From Entamoeba invadens IP1 (Eukaryota; Evosea; Mastigamoebida; Endamoebidae), in the NCBI RefSeq assembly GCF_000330505.1, contig NW_004440432.1:3971-67970 (forward strand): a stretch of 64,000 nucleotides of DNA. Reading direction: 5' to 3'. Below, piece by piece: positions 19,915-30,227 of the stretch; the stretch's first letter is position 1; the number at the start of each line of letters is the position of its first letter. The notes below the pieces were generated by a model. It saw nothing but the letters and a program-made list of their open reading frames with translations. It had not been told where the DNA came from and did no database searches. The position numbers were made by a program, and so were the translations under genes.

Positions 19915-21102
19915 TTACTGCATTTTATACTGCTCACCCCGCTTTTTGGTGAGATCTTCTGTTGGAAAATTGAATTGGAAAAGTGCGTCCCAAAAGTTTG
20001 GTTCGGGCTTCTCGATGACCTTCCCACTTTTCTTTAGTAAATCTGTCTGGAGGCGCAGGAGATACTGGTCGAAAGCTCCAGTCTTAACAAAAAAGTCGAT
20101 GAATTTCCTTGAACCACTTTTGTACACATACGTCTTCTTATACTTCTCCATATCCATCTCGGCGATGAGCATATTTCTCTTCTTCCGAATAGTGATAAAT
20201 GTCTCTGGTGCCTGCAAAAGCTTTAAAACAAACTGTAAAAAAGTTTGTTGGACCAACACTGGTATTTGTGATGGATTTTCTCGTTGTATAGCCTTCAAAC
20301 TTTCTTTAAGAAAATTTGTAGCAAACACTGGCAGGAGTTCAGAGTCCATCTTAATCATGTCGGGGTGGTTTGACCGCGTGGTGCCTTGGTCCACGTCGAC
20401 AACTACAACTTTGTTAGAAAACGGTTGTAACGCGGTGAATTGTGCATTTGACATTCCGCAAATGTATGGTGTGGGTAAGTCTACGAGTTCTGAAAAGCAC
20501 TTTGGAAGGAGTGTGACAATGGGGTGTGGCCATGTGAGTGGTTCGAGTAATTGCATGATAGAAAGTACAAAGGTCGTGACTGTTTCGTAGTTCGATCCCA
20601 CCACGATGATTCTTCTCTCACAAATTAGTGAGTTAAATAACAACAAAATTTGCGAGGAGAGTAACTTTTCGATAATAACAGAGACTTGCAAATTAAAAAT
20701 TGTATTTGGTTGAAGGAAAGGAAATTGCGCGTTTTTGATCTCCTGGAGAAATTGTAAAAATTGGTCGTCGCCCTGTTGAAGACATGTGTCCGCTCGCATC
20801 ACCAATTTTCTAAAGAAGACCTCCCAACAATAAAAACTAATAAGACAAATCGAGTACTTTTCAGTGCGAAGAGTGTGCCCAAAAAGTGTTCCTTGTGGTG
20901 TCGTAAAAGTGACTATAAAATAGGATGGAAGAAAATTGGTGTCTGGTAACTCCGGGTATAAAAACAAATGAATGTTTTGTGGTGGGGCGTATGACGCCGG
21001 AAATTTATGTTTAAACTCGGGGGTAAAATCTTTTTTCAACTCTGTTGGTGTGGGGATGACAACAGCACCTTCATATATCTCGTGGTCCCATTTCTTGTCC
21101 AT
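19915..21102 (-). CDS. DENN-domain protein
   Basis: DENN-domain proteins usually activate Rab GTPases by nucleotide exchange. In this 395-residue protein an upstream-DENN-like part is followed by a core with KYSICLISFYCWEVFFRKL, then IVVGSNYETVTTFVLSIMQLLEP and CGMSNAQFTALQPFSNKVVVVDVDQG, matching the DENN pattern of a hydrophobic strand, an LP.P.I.G helix start and an acidic turn. The C-terminus resembles a helical dDENN part. The ATG is used as start. An in-frame upstream stretch (IHVDPTQKRLSKNSKRKL) has no ATG before a TAA. A decayed partial copy lies at 11617-12063. Family assignment is moderately sure; the target Rab is unknown. Confidence 0.72.
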   Translation of the reverse strand: MDKKWDHEIYEGAVVIPTPTELKKDFTPEFKHKFPASYAPPQNIHLFLYPELPDTNFLPSYFIVTFTTPQGTLFGHTLRTEKYSICLISFYCWEVFFRKLVMRADTCLQQGDDQFLQFLQEIKNAQFPFLQPNTIFNLQVSVIIEKLLSSQILLLFNSLICERRIIVVGSNYETVTTFVLSIMQLLEPLTWPHPIVTLLPKCFSELVDLPTPYICGMSNAQFTALQPFSNKVVVVDVDQGTTRSNHPDMIKMDSELLPVFATNFLKESLKAIQRENPSQIPVLVQQTFLQFVLKLLQAPETFITIRKKRNMLIAEMDMEKYKKTYVYKSGSRKFIDFFVKTGAFDQYLLRLQTDLLKKSGKVIEKPEPNFWDALFQFNFPTEDLTKKRGEQYKMQ

Positions 21103-21947
21103 CAGTTTTCTTTTGGAGTTCTTTGAAAGACGTTTTTGTGTCGGATCAACGTGAATTGCGGTTAGCCATATGGTGGCTTAAAGTCGGAATGTACTATATT
21201 TATAATTTTTTTTACTATATTTGTGATTTATTCTTAGCTATTTTCAATTGGTCAACAATAAAATTTATTTTAACAAAAAAACACAGTACGCGGTAACACT
21301 AATATAATAATTGTCATTTTTTAATATGTTTTATATGACATTATCAATAAAAAAGTCCCCGATTAGTTATATAAAAGCTCAATAAATGAATGCGATTGTA
21401 ATTATTCGTATTATATAATTATAGTTTATTATGGAATTTTAATAGTACAATTTTTGTGAAATCATTAAAAAATAATCCACGGAAAAAAAAAGAAATGAAA
21501 AATGTATTAAATTAGCTAATATTTTGTAAAAAAAAACAATTAGTAATAAATAATAATTATAATTTATTAATATCCTTTTTTAATAAATTAAACCAAATTT
21601 TATAATAAAAAAAATCAATGGTTAACGAATACTCTTTGTGGTAATTCTCAATTAAGAATTTAGATTGATTGGTGTTATTCGAAAAAATAATTAACTTGTG
21701 TTTAAAATAGATAAAAAATTTGTTATATTGAATGGTACATAAAAAACAGAAGACAGATAGATAACAAATTCTATATATTAGTATTAAAATATTATAAATA
21801 ACAGTTCATGTTTTTAGAAAGAAAAATCAAAAATAGAACGGCGGCATTGAAGTGAGTTTAGGTGTTGTAATAATTAATTCAAAATAGGATATGGGATAGA
21901 TATATAGAAATATATAAACACTGAACTTAACACACAAACGAAATTTA
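21103..21947. other. AT-rich spacer
   Basis: No gene is seen. It serves as the upstream region of both the DENN gene (minus strand) and the 211-residue gene (plus strand), which are divergent. Confidence 0.5.
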
Positions 21948-22583
21948 ATGCCAATGAGTGCTTTTGACCATCGTGTGATATTGTTAACGATCTCCCCCAA
22001 TGTTTTTCTATACAAAGATACTCCAACAATACCACAGACACCAACTAAGACTTATTCACACAAACATATTGACCAAGCTAAAAGAAATTCGAAAAACAGA
22101 GACGCGTTTCAACAGTCATTTTTATTGGGGATGCTTGTTAAATGTGGATATAACGTATATGTTAATAAACTGTATAAAAAAGGAAGTATCACACATCAAA
22201 TGTTTACTGTCAACATAGTACAGAAAAATGAAACAACAGTATTTAATGCTAATTCTCTGATTTTTCAATACGACTCTTTGAAACAAAAACGTCAATATTT
22301 GGATGCTTTAACAAACAACACAATACTCAATTTACTCACACAAAACGGGTGTGTAATCGAAGAAAGAAAGACACGGAAAGTCTGTAAAAACAATAGCATT
22401 TTGATGAAGCGAGTTAACTCTATAAAATACAGAGATGAGACTTTTGACCAAAAACAAATTATCAAATTGGGCGCTTTTTTGAACCAAAAAATAAGAGAAA
22501 GAACTTCAACTAAAGAAGGCGTAATGATTAAGGCTTTCGATACAAATTTTGTATGTTTATTAGATAGGACTTGTACCTTATAG
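21948..22583 (+). CDS. Unknown 211-residue protein
   Basis: The family is not recognised. The frame starts at ATG and has a GAACT box at 21923-21927, at the usual distance for an Entamoeba promoter. The protein is basic and probably soluble, with no signal peptide or membrane helix. Noticeable segments are a lysine/arginine-rich run (HIDQAKRNSKNRDAFQQSF) followed by LLGMLVKCGYNVYVNKLYKK, and a second basic part near the C-terminus (NQKIRERTSTKEG). The alternation of basic helices could suit nucleic-acid binding, which is only a guess. Codon use is more A/T-rich than in the housekeeping genes, so it may be a fast-evolving accessory gene. Confidence 0.6.
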   Translation: MPMSAFDHRVILLTISPNVFLYKDTPTIPQTPTKTYSHKHIDQAKRNSKNRDAFQQSFLLGMLVKCGYNVYVNKLYKKGSITHQMFTVNIVQKNETTVFNANSLIFQYDSLKQKRQYLDALTNNTILNLLTQNGCVIEERKTRKVCKNNSILMKRVNSIKYRDETFDQKQIIKLGAFLNQKIRERTSTKEGVMIKAFDTNFVCLLDRTCTL

Positions 22584-23495
22584 ACAAATTCTATTCATAT
22601 AATTGTTCATATTATAAATTCATACAATTAATTAATTTTTAATTAACTGGTTTTAAAATAGTTAAATTAAATTATTTATACTAATTTCAATTATAATTTT
22701 AATTACTATATTTTTAATAAAATTTTATTATTTGGTTGTAAGTATTATTAAAACTTAGTTATTATAGTATTTTAATTAGATTTTTATTTTTATTATTTTA
22801 TTAATAACAGAACTAATAATATTATTTTATTTTATTTTACTATATATATAACAAATGAATTATATTTTTATTAAGACGATATACTAAATATTTACTAATA
22901 ATTTAATAATACAATATAATTTTTTTTTCAAATTCGTTGGCTTTTTCTTTTCGTTTTTTTCGAGGAAATACATCTAAAACTGTTGGAAACTTATAGAAAA
23001 CAAAACCAATTCTACCACATTTGTCGATTTGTTTGTTTTTTAAGTGTTTTATTGTTTTATTGAAATGAACAAAAACCAAAATAACGGGATAAATCCTTAA
23101 TTTCCTTTTCAAAGCTATTCCAACACAAATTTAAAACAAATAATATTTCCATATTTCAATACTATTATTTTAGTATATTTTATAATTATTCTAATTTAAT
23201 CTTCTCAGAAAAAAACATTTTAAATGTTCAAAAAATGCACCTAAAAAATCCCGTTTTTTTGTGTATAAATTATCACACAATTAAATTAAAAAAAATTGGA
23301 ACCTCAGAATTTGTCTTTCGAAATCAAATTTGAAACAAAAAAATTCATTTTTTGTTTTTTTTCTTCAATTCAAAACCCAATTTCTAGCGATACTATGTTC
23401 CCTTCTCTATTCACAAAATTGTTCGACTTTTCAGTTTCTAACGAAAAATTTCTAGATCAGAGATATTAAAACTCGAATGTCTGATATATTAGATC
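22584..23495. other. AT-rich spacer
   Basis: Nothing supportable is seen apart from A/T runs upstream of the large surface-protein gene. Confidence 0.5.
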
Positions 23496-26183
23496 ATGTT
23501 TGCATTTCTTGCCCTTTTGGTCATAGCTCATGGCCAGTCGTACACATGCACTGACGCGCCACTGAAAAACCTTCCACGGTTCACCACCAATGTAACTTTT
23601 GGCACCAGCATTCCTGTGTCACAAGTGCAATATGCAGTTAACTCCGTCCCAATAGATGTCCATGCAATTTACTTTAGATTTAAAGACCCAAGTGAAGTTG
23701 CAACTGCTTATAATGTGTTACTATCAACTTGTTCATTACACACGACCGTAGAAGTTGACATTGATATCTACAGCACTTGCACTAATGGCGTTGCTACGAT
23801 GCGATTGGCTTATTCAGGAGTCGACGGTGACTGTGAAGCTAAGAAATTAAGTCTTGCTGTGTTAAATATCAATGTGAATAACGGTGTAGAGTACATAGCC
23901 GCTTTCAAATTGAGAAATATTACACAGAGTGGTAATGTAGAACTTAATGTGATGCAGAATTACAAGGAACACAAAAATATAGAGTGTGATACAGCTATCA
24001 ATGTCGACACTACTAACCTCCCATTCGTCGAAACTGGATATTTAACTCAAACATCTACTAACGCCATTCAACCGGGTTGCCTTGACTCGAGTAAGACATC
24101 TTTATGGTACAAATTGAAAGGCGACGGCTATATGTATGTTGCAAACACTTGCAATTATTACACCAACTTTGATTCACGAATTGTCGTGGTCAAAGGAAGT
24201 TCTTTAGTCAATGGAAAGTGTAACAAAGCCGTCTGTTTTAAAGAAGGAAAGATCGGATGTGGTAACTTAATGACGTCTTCAGTCATTGCCTTCCAAACAG
24301 AAGCCGGAACAGACTACTTCATTGGTATCTACTCAGCTGGAGGAAATGGACAGTACTTAATTAATGTGAATAAATTTATGGACTCCGTCCCTGCGACATG
24401 TCTACATGCTCTCCCAGTGTCTAAACTCCCATTCTCACATAAAGTGTCTATTCCAGACGCTTGGCCACTCACTAAAGCTGCCTGTGGAAAGTTCACACAG
24501 GAATATCGATCAATTTATTTGTCATTTGCTGGTAACAACAAGACTATGGTCTTCTCGACATGCAAGTCATTAACTCCAGAGTTGCAGGCGATTGGTGTCG
24601 GAGTTGAGTTGGTCAACAATTGTGCTGATGAGAAATGCGCTGTTGCTGATGGCGAGAATGGCGAATGCTATGAGAACAATTACATTATCAAGAAAACTGA
24701 AATTGGGACCACGTACTTCATTAAAGTGTTCTGCAGAGAAAAGGCGTGCGACATGACTCTGAACATCTATGAAAAGACTCAAGACCACTTCAAATGCGAG
24801 GACGCTCTTGTCTTGCAGGGAATCACTTCTTATGACGATGTCGGAGTCCTTGCAAATATCGAGAAGTCCATCCATGGGTGTGACTCTATAGCTGAACAAA
24901 GCAAAGGGTTGTGGTATAAAGTCATTCACGATCAGTCGAAGGTCGATGAAGAATACACTATTTTGGCAATGAACGGGGTTGGCTCTAAAATTGGGATGAT
25001 AGAATTTTCTGATGAATGTAACGTCGTCAGATGCTCTGGGAAATCACAGGGACAAGCCACTTTAAGTTTCTCATCGGAGTCTACTTATCAATATGTCTTC
25101 GCTTACGCTTATTCGTCCTTCCAATATGAAATGATTGCAGTCAAATTCATCACAAATATGGTCAAGACGTACGCCAAGTGTAGTGAAGCTCTTGAAGTCA
25201 CATTACCATTCACCGCTCTTCACTCCTTTGCAAATACCAAATCCTACCAAACGTGTTTGTCTAATGGGCAATCGACTCTTTCACCAGCTAACTATTACAA
25301 ATTTACATTGGACAAAGACTGTGTCTTGGACGCTTCAACATGCTTCCCAAAAACATTGGTCAACACGGCTATTGAAATTTCAACGAAGTGCCATGGAGAC
25401 GTCGGTAATGAGTGTGTAGGTATAATTAATGACTCAAAGGGTTGCCCAGTCGACTCTGCTTCCATTTCTATTGATGGTAAAAAGGGCACTTATATTCTTT
25501 CAGTCTTCTCCGAGTCGACTGCTATTATTAACACTAAGCAATACAGACTCGTCATCTTTGTTGCTGAAGTACCACAGAACTCAATGTGCGACAAACCAAC
25601 TGAAATTAACGTGAAAAATTATTACAACCATTACTTGCTCTTGAACAGACAGTCTCAAACGACTGATCTTGGAACAGGTGGAATCACTCGTGGTATCTAT
25701 TTCAGAATCCAAACTAATGAGGAGTGGACTATCCAAGTCAAAACTTGCTCGATGAGCACTACGATGAACTCAATTATCTTGTTGCACGACAGATGCACAA
25801 CACAAGTCAAAGACGGTGTCACTGTATCATACCCAGACGACTTGGTAGCAGTCTCTATGAGCTCTATTAAGAACTGTGATATCCACGGTACTTATCTGAC
25901 ATTCAACACAACGACTGATGGAAAGGAACACTATATCTTCGTCGCTCCACAGAACAACGACGAGACTGGATTCATTGATGTCGAATTCTATATGGACCCA
26001 ATCGAAGCACCAGTGCCAGATCAAAGCTCAAGTCATCATAATGATGACGATAACAAGAAGCCTCCTGTTGGGTGGATTGTTTTTGGTGTCATAGTATTTG
26101 TGGTCTTTGTTGTGGTTATCGCGGGTATCTTGGTTGTTATCTTTTTAAAGACAAAGAAAGCTGGATACTCTACTTTCGAATAA
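23496..26183 (+). CDS. Type I membrane protein with six extracellular repeats
   Basis: The 895-residue protein has an N-terminal signal peptide (MFAFLALLVIAHG, cut near residue 14), a long cysteine-rich outer part, one membrane helix (about 858-885, VGWIVFGVIVFVVFVVVI) and a short tail KTKKAGYSTFE whose YSTF fits a YxxPhi endocytosis signal. The outer part repeats about every 135-150 residues, beginning near 18, 163, 300, 433, 561 and 697, each with C-x-x-A/P then LPF-like text, a WYK or YFR strand, and a later GTxYFI strand. The repeats recall bacterial pre-peptidase C-terminal (PPC-like) beta-sandwiches. A receptor or adhesin role is inferred; a ligand cannot be named. Confidence 0.82.
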   Translation: MFAFLALLVIAHGQSYTCTDAPLKNLPRFTTNVTFGTSIPVSQVQYAVNSVPIDVHAIYFRFKDPSEVATAYNVLLSTCSLHTTVEVDIDIYSTCTNGVATMRLAYSGVDGDCEAKKLSLAVLNINVNNGVEYIAAFKLRNITQSGNVELNVMQNYKEHKNIECDTAINVDTTNLPFVETGYLTQTSTNAIQPGCLDSSKTSLWYKLKGDGYMYVANTCNYYTNFDSRIVVVKGSSLVNGKCNKAVCFKEGKIGCGNLMTSSVIAFQTEAGTDYFIGIYSAGGNGQYLINVNKFMDSVPATCLHALPVSKLPFSHKVSIPDAWPLTKAACGKFTQEYRSIYLSFAGNNKTMVFSTCKSLTPELQAIGVGVELVNNCADEKCAVADGENGECYENNYIIKKTEIGTTYFIKVFCREKACDMTLNIYEKTQDHFKCEDALVLQGITSYDDVGVLANIEKSIHGCDSIAEQSKGLWYKVIHDQSKVDEEYTILAMNGVGSKIGMIEFSDECNVVRCSGKSQGQATLSFSSESTYQYVFAYAYSSFQYEMIAVKFITNMVKTYAKCSEALEVTLPFTALHSFANTKSYQTCLSNGQSTLSPANYYKFTLDKDCVLDASTCFPKTLVNTAIEISTKCHGDVGNECVGIINDSKGCPVDSASISIDGKKGTYILSVFSESTAIINTKQYRLVIFVAEVPQNSMCDKPTEINVKNYYNHYLLLNRQSQTTDLGTGGITRGIYFRIQTNEEWTIQVKTCSMSTTMNSIILLHDRCTTQVKDGVTVSYPDDLVAVSMSSIKNCDIHGTYLTFNTTTDGKEHYIFVAPQNNDETGFIDVEFYMDPIEAPVPDQSSSHHNDDDNKKPPVGWIVFGVIVFVVFVVVIAGILVVIFLKTKKAGYSTFE

Positions 26184-26348
26184 ATCACGTTTCTTATGAT
26201 TTTGGTATTTTGTTGACAAAATAAAAATTGGCGAATATCTTAGGCATTACTATTGTCATTTCTAAGGTAACACAAGTAAGATTTTTTATTTGGAAAAACC
26301 ATTCGATTGAGTTATGATAATTCGATAAAGAAAACCAAACTAAAAAAA

Positions 26349-27020
26349 ATGAGAAAGAGAAAACTTAATACTATAATTATAGTATTGATGTCTGCCGAAA
26401 GCCAACACTCTAACAACAGTGTCATAGATGGAAGGTCTCATCACACAGAAGCTGAGATAAACACTATGGAAGTATTTGAAGACGAATTGTTACAAAGAAA
26501 CAAATTTGAGGATACCCATATCAAGGACGATTATAAGACTGAAGTCTCCCTTTCGCCTAAAGAGATACTTTATGAGGAACACATCGAGTGTAAAAAAGAA
26601 GAACAACACTTGTCGAGCGTCAAAAGAGTACTCCCAAAGTTCAATTCATCCAAAATACTACTGGAAACCAAACCAAGAAAAAACACAGAAGAGAAGAAAA
26701 TGGGATGTCTAATGGTCAACAATGGAGAACCAAAGTTCAGAACGATGCCAAGACTCATCGATGTCAATTTAGGGATCAAGCCTGACACCAACTTTCAAAA
26801 CAATATCAGGAAGATGAAAAACACACTCGACAAGCTCTCAAATACTTTCAATCAGACATCCAATGTCTTTACCCTCAATCCCACAATTGACCAGAACGTA
26901 GACAATGACCAAGGCTTTAACAACTTTGAAAATGTCGCTACTTTCACACAAAGCATGTCTCCGCCCTCAGACACAACTAGCTCTAAATGTTACTCTGCGT
27001 TCAACGTCAACGCAAAATAA
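26349..27020 (+). CDS. Unknown hydrophilic protein
   Basis: The family is not recognised. The frame is open from before 26349. The first ATG gives MRKRKLNTIIIVLMSAES..., and a second ATG at 26388 gives a protein starting MSAESQHSNNS, which may be the true start because the 39 bases between look like leader DNA. The protein is about 211-224 residues, charged, rich in Asn, Lys and Ser, and mostly predicted disordered. It has a PRLIDVNLGIKPDTNFQNNI segment and a Thr/Ser-rich C-terminus. There is no signal peptide if the second ATG is used. It lies tail to tail with the HAT1 gene. Confidence 0.6.
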   Translation: MRKRKLNTIIIVLMSAESQHSNNSVIDGRSHHTEAEINTMEVFEDELLQRNKFEDTHIKDDYKTEVSLSPKEILYEEHIECKKEEQHLSSVKRVLPKFNSSKILLETKPRKNTEEKKMGCLMVNNGEPKFRTMPRLIDVNLGIKPDTNFQNNIRKMKNTLDKLSNTFNQTSNVFTLNPTIDQNVDNDQGFNNFENVATFTQSMSPPSDTTSSKCYSAFNVNAK

Positions 27021-27175
27021 TATGTTCATTAGTATTGTTGCTCTTCAAGAATACATTTTCTATCAACTAGATGCTCCTTGACATTTTCTATAATTTATAA
27101 TTAATATACTATTATCTTATAGTTCTATAAATAGATTATGTCATGATGAAACTCATAAGAAGAATCAATATAATC

Positions 27176-28396
27176 TCACTCGAGAGCACTGTATATTTGT
27201 TTGAAATGCGCCACTTTTGCCGCATACGCTCTGTCAATCATTTCTATTCTTTTCTCGTCCGAATCGAGAAGGTCCAACTCATTCACCGTCTCGGAATAGA
27301 CCTTCCTCTTCAGTTCAAGTGCCAACTTTTTCATGACTTCCGGTTTGTCTCTGACCTGCGCCCATACAAGCATCTCATACATCTCTTCCATCTCGACTTT
27401 GGTGATTCCACAATTGGCTCTTGCAAGTTCACAGAAGTCTTCTGGACACAAGGAGAGGACGTCTGCGTTCACATCGACTGGCGGACTCAACTTTTTCTCT
27501 TCGAGCATCTTAATCTCAACAAAGGTCCTCAAGCGCTGGAACTCTAAACAAGCGTCCTCTACAGTCAAGTCGTAGCACTTTGACTTCAAAATGAAGAGAT
27601 AGACTTGTGTCAGTAGATACCGCCCAAGCTTCTTCCGTTGGTAATTTGGGAATGTGATGAACTGTCCTATTCTGAGTCTCCACGTGTCTGGGTAGTGGTA
27701 AAATCTGTATGTGTTTGTCTGCGCAGCGATTCTGTACTCGACTTTTGTGATGTCACTTTTCGACTCGATCACTTGGAACAAAAAGAAGAACTCCCACTTA
27801 CCCTCTTTATTCACACAACTCGCTCGTTCAATAAACATTGTGATACATGGAAATAGTTGCGTGTAGAATGTATACATTTGTTCGATAGTACCGTAATAGA
27901 TCTCATAGACCTCATCCCCTAACTCAAAGTGATGTATCATCTCTCCCTTTGGCTTACTCGTATACCTCTCATCTTCTAATTGCATACAAAACTCCTCAAA
28001 TGTCAAGACGCGTTGATGTGGTGGCATGAAATGTGTAAGGCACTTAACTAAGTCTTCGGCGTCTCCAATTTTCTGTGAGAATGAAAAGTCAATGTACATC
28101 TGATGGGAATACACAGAGAACAAGACGTGCACTTTCAAATCTTTGTACCCATAAATATCACTGTCACCCATAAAGAGTTGATGGACATAGTCCGGGTAAT
28201 CAACAGCGTTCTCTAAAAATCGGTCTTGAACTGCAGACTCGGCTTCAGCTCGATTACTCACAAAATAGAGTCCAACAGAGTCTTGAGCAGAACAGATGAA
28301 ACTTTTGTCTTTGGTTGCTAGAGGATCTTTTTCATATACGTTTGGATCCTCCATCACCTCCGCTATGATCTCGTTGATCAGCGTCTTGTCGTTCAT
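27176..28396 (-). CDS. HAT1: Histone acetyltransferase type B catalytic subunit (HAT1-like)
   Basis: HAT1 acetylates new histone H4 in the cytoplasm before deposition, usually with an RbAp46/48 partner. The 406-residue product has a HAT1-type N-terminal domain (YGYKDLKVHVLFSVYSHQMYIDFSF and FMPPHQRVLTFEEFC) and a GNAT core with RIGQFITFPNYQRKKLGRYL, the acetyl-CoA loop in which the usual GxGxG part is changed to RKKLGR, then DLTVEDACLEFQRLR, matching the HAT1 TVEDPSExFQxLRD box. The catalytic acidic residues of that box are kept. The ATG at 28396 was chosen; one codon further upstream the frame has only TTG. The length is close to yeast and human HAT1. Confidence 0.87.
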   Translation of the reverse strand: MNDKTLINEIIAEVMEDPNVYEKDPLATKDKSFICSAQDSVGLYFVSNRAEAESAVQDRFLENAVDYPDYVHQLFMGDSDIYGYKDLKVHVLFSVYSHQMYIDFSFSQKIGDAEDLVKCLTHFMPPHQRVLTFEEFCMQLEDERYTSKPKGEMIHHFELGDEVYEIYYGTIEQMYTFYTQLFPCITMFIERASCVNKEGKWEFFFLFQVIESKSDITKVEYRIAAQTNTYRFYHYPDTWRLRIGQFITFPNYQRKKLGRYLLTQVYLFILKSKCYDLTVEDACLEFQRLRTFVEIKMLEEKKLSPPVDVNADVLSLCPEDFCELARANCGITKVEMEEMYEMLVWAQVRDKPEVMKKLALELKRKVYSETVNELDLLDSDEKRIEMIDRAYAAKVAHFKQIYSALE

Positions 28397-28399
28397 CAA

Positions 28400-29778
28400 T
28401 TTTTCTCTTTTTCAGTCTCTTTTTCATATTGTTTATTTAGTAAAATTTATATGAAAAATAAGAATTTGTTATTAACTATACTTCAATTGATTTTTTAATA
28501 AAAAAACTAATATTTTTTTATATAATCAAAACAAAAGATTGACGTCTTTGTTGTTAAACTTGAATATTGCAACAATTAGAGTTGAGGTTCTTGTTTGTGG
28601 TAATATATTTTACTCTATCATTTGTTATTAATTTATTAAATGAGTCTCCACTACAAAAAACAAAAACAAGGGCATTAATATGTTTAAAAATTTCAGAGAG
28701 CAAACCCAAAAACAACAATTACTCATAAACTTTTAAATAATGTCAATTTTTTTATTATTCATAAAAGATTATTTAATGTTTTTGTGAATGATAATAACCT
28801 TAAAAATAAGGGAACAATTGGTAATACACATTCGCGTTGAAAACAGTGAATACAAAGTAGTCAATGATTCAATCGAAAAAATCAAGATATAGAACAAAAT
28901 AACATTTCAAACAATAATCAAGTGGTTTGAAACTTACATGACAAGTAAAAACATTGTAATCTTCAACTATAGTAGATAGAATTGACAAGTTTGATCTCTG
29001 CACATTAATTATAAGAGTAATATTATTTCTAATTATTTAAATATAATTATCTTAATATTTTTTAATTATAATAGTATTTTTATTTAATATTTTAAATACA
29101 AGTAAGATAAATTTTTATTTATTATATTTTAACTATTAATTATAATACATAATATCAATAGCAAATAAATTAATAATTAAATAATTATACTTTTAATAAC
29201 AAATGTTTTTGAAGGTTAAAAAAACATTTTTTAAAATAATTTTATAGTTAATATTAATATTTAAAATACATTTTTTAAAAATTTAAAAAATTGTTATTTG
29301 AGAGAAAAAAATTTTAATACTAATTCGTTTTTTTCAGACAAAACTAGTTCAATCAATGGCATTTTTTTAAATATGTTTAAAGTGATTTTTTAAAACAAAA
29401 AAAAACTTAAATTATTACCAAATATAGTATAAAAACTAGATATTAAATAATATAAATTTGAAAACAACAAGTGGTAAAACACAGTCGATAGTGCTTTGAA
29501 TGATTTTCATTATAAAACAACTTTTTAAAGTTTCTCAACCGTGTTGTATTTGCCGAAATTTGCACACCTTTTTGGACAAAATTGACCAATAAGAACATTA
29601 TGTGTGTTTCTTTTTTGATCCAAACAATTCTATCTACCCCTAAAACGTAGTCTTTCGTTAAACATTTTTGGTTCTGTTGATATTGTGATTTCGGCATTGC
29701 TTGCTCGATGCAACCTGTCGATTATTCTAAATTTAAATCCATATCGTTATTGGTTGGTATAATTACCTTTGTAAAAAA
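28400..29778. other. AT-rich stretch
   Basis: No gene is supported. An 84-residue minus-strand frame with an ATG (29443-29697) is open and has mixed composition, but I recognise nothing in it. It could be a small gene or a transposon remnant. Confidence 0.4.
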
Positions 29779-29961
29779 ATGGCAAACACAGATAATGGTA
29801 TTCAAAATTTTTTTATTCCACATCAATTCAAAAGTTTCGATTTAAATAATTCGGAAAATGATAAAAGTGTTGAAGAATGCCGAAGTCACACCCTCTTTTC
29901 AAGTTCATACCAAATCGAACTCCATAAGAGTAATAATAGAATTAAACAAGACGGCCCGTAA
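29779..29961 (+). CDS. Short hypothetical ORF, doubtful
   Basis: A 60-residue frame with ATG start (MANTDNGIQNFFIPHQFK) and hydrophilic composition. No family is seen, no GAACT box lies near the start, and the region after the stop seems to continue with coding-like text in broken frames. It may be part of a decayed gene. Confidence 0.2.
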   Translation: MANTDNGIQNFFIPHQFKSFDLNNSENDKSVEECRSHTLFSSSYQIELHKSNNRIKQDGP

Positions 29962-30197
29962 AACGAAGAAAGAATATTAAAAAGCTCAGATTGATATTTT
30001 AGAGAATTTGTCCCTTAGTGCCACAAAATATCCTTAAATTTTGATTTAAAACAAAAAGTTTTCTACAAAGAAGGCAATGGAATATGTTATACTTGGATGA
30101 ATGCATTTTCCCACACAACCAAAGATTTTTTATGGAAAATCGAGTGGAAAAAAGAGACACTCACAGAAACCACCTTTAACAGTGGACAACAGGAGCT

Positions 30198-30210
30198 TAT
30201 AAAGCGAACT
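30198..30210 (+). promoter_or_regulatory. TATA-like plus GAACT core promoter
   Basis: TATAAAG is followed directly by C and GAACT, 17 bases before the ATG of the histidine-phosphatase gene. Both motifs correspond to core-promoter elements established for E. histolytica. Confidence 0.65.
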
Positions 30211-30227
30211 GTGAATATCGACTTCTC

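Noticed and set aside
24570..24929. 119-residue minus-strand frame
   Set aside because: Shadow of the large surface-protein gene on the other strand.
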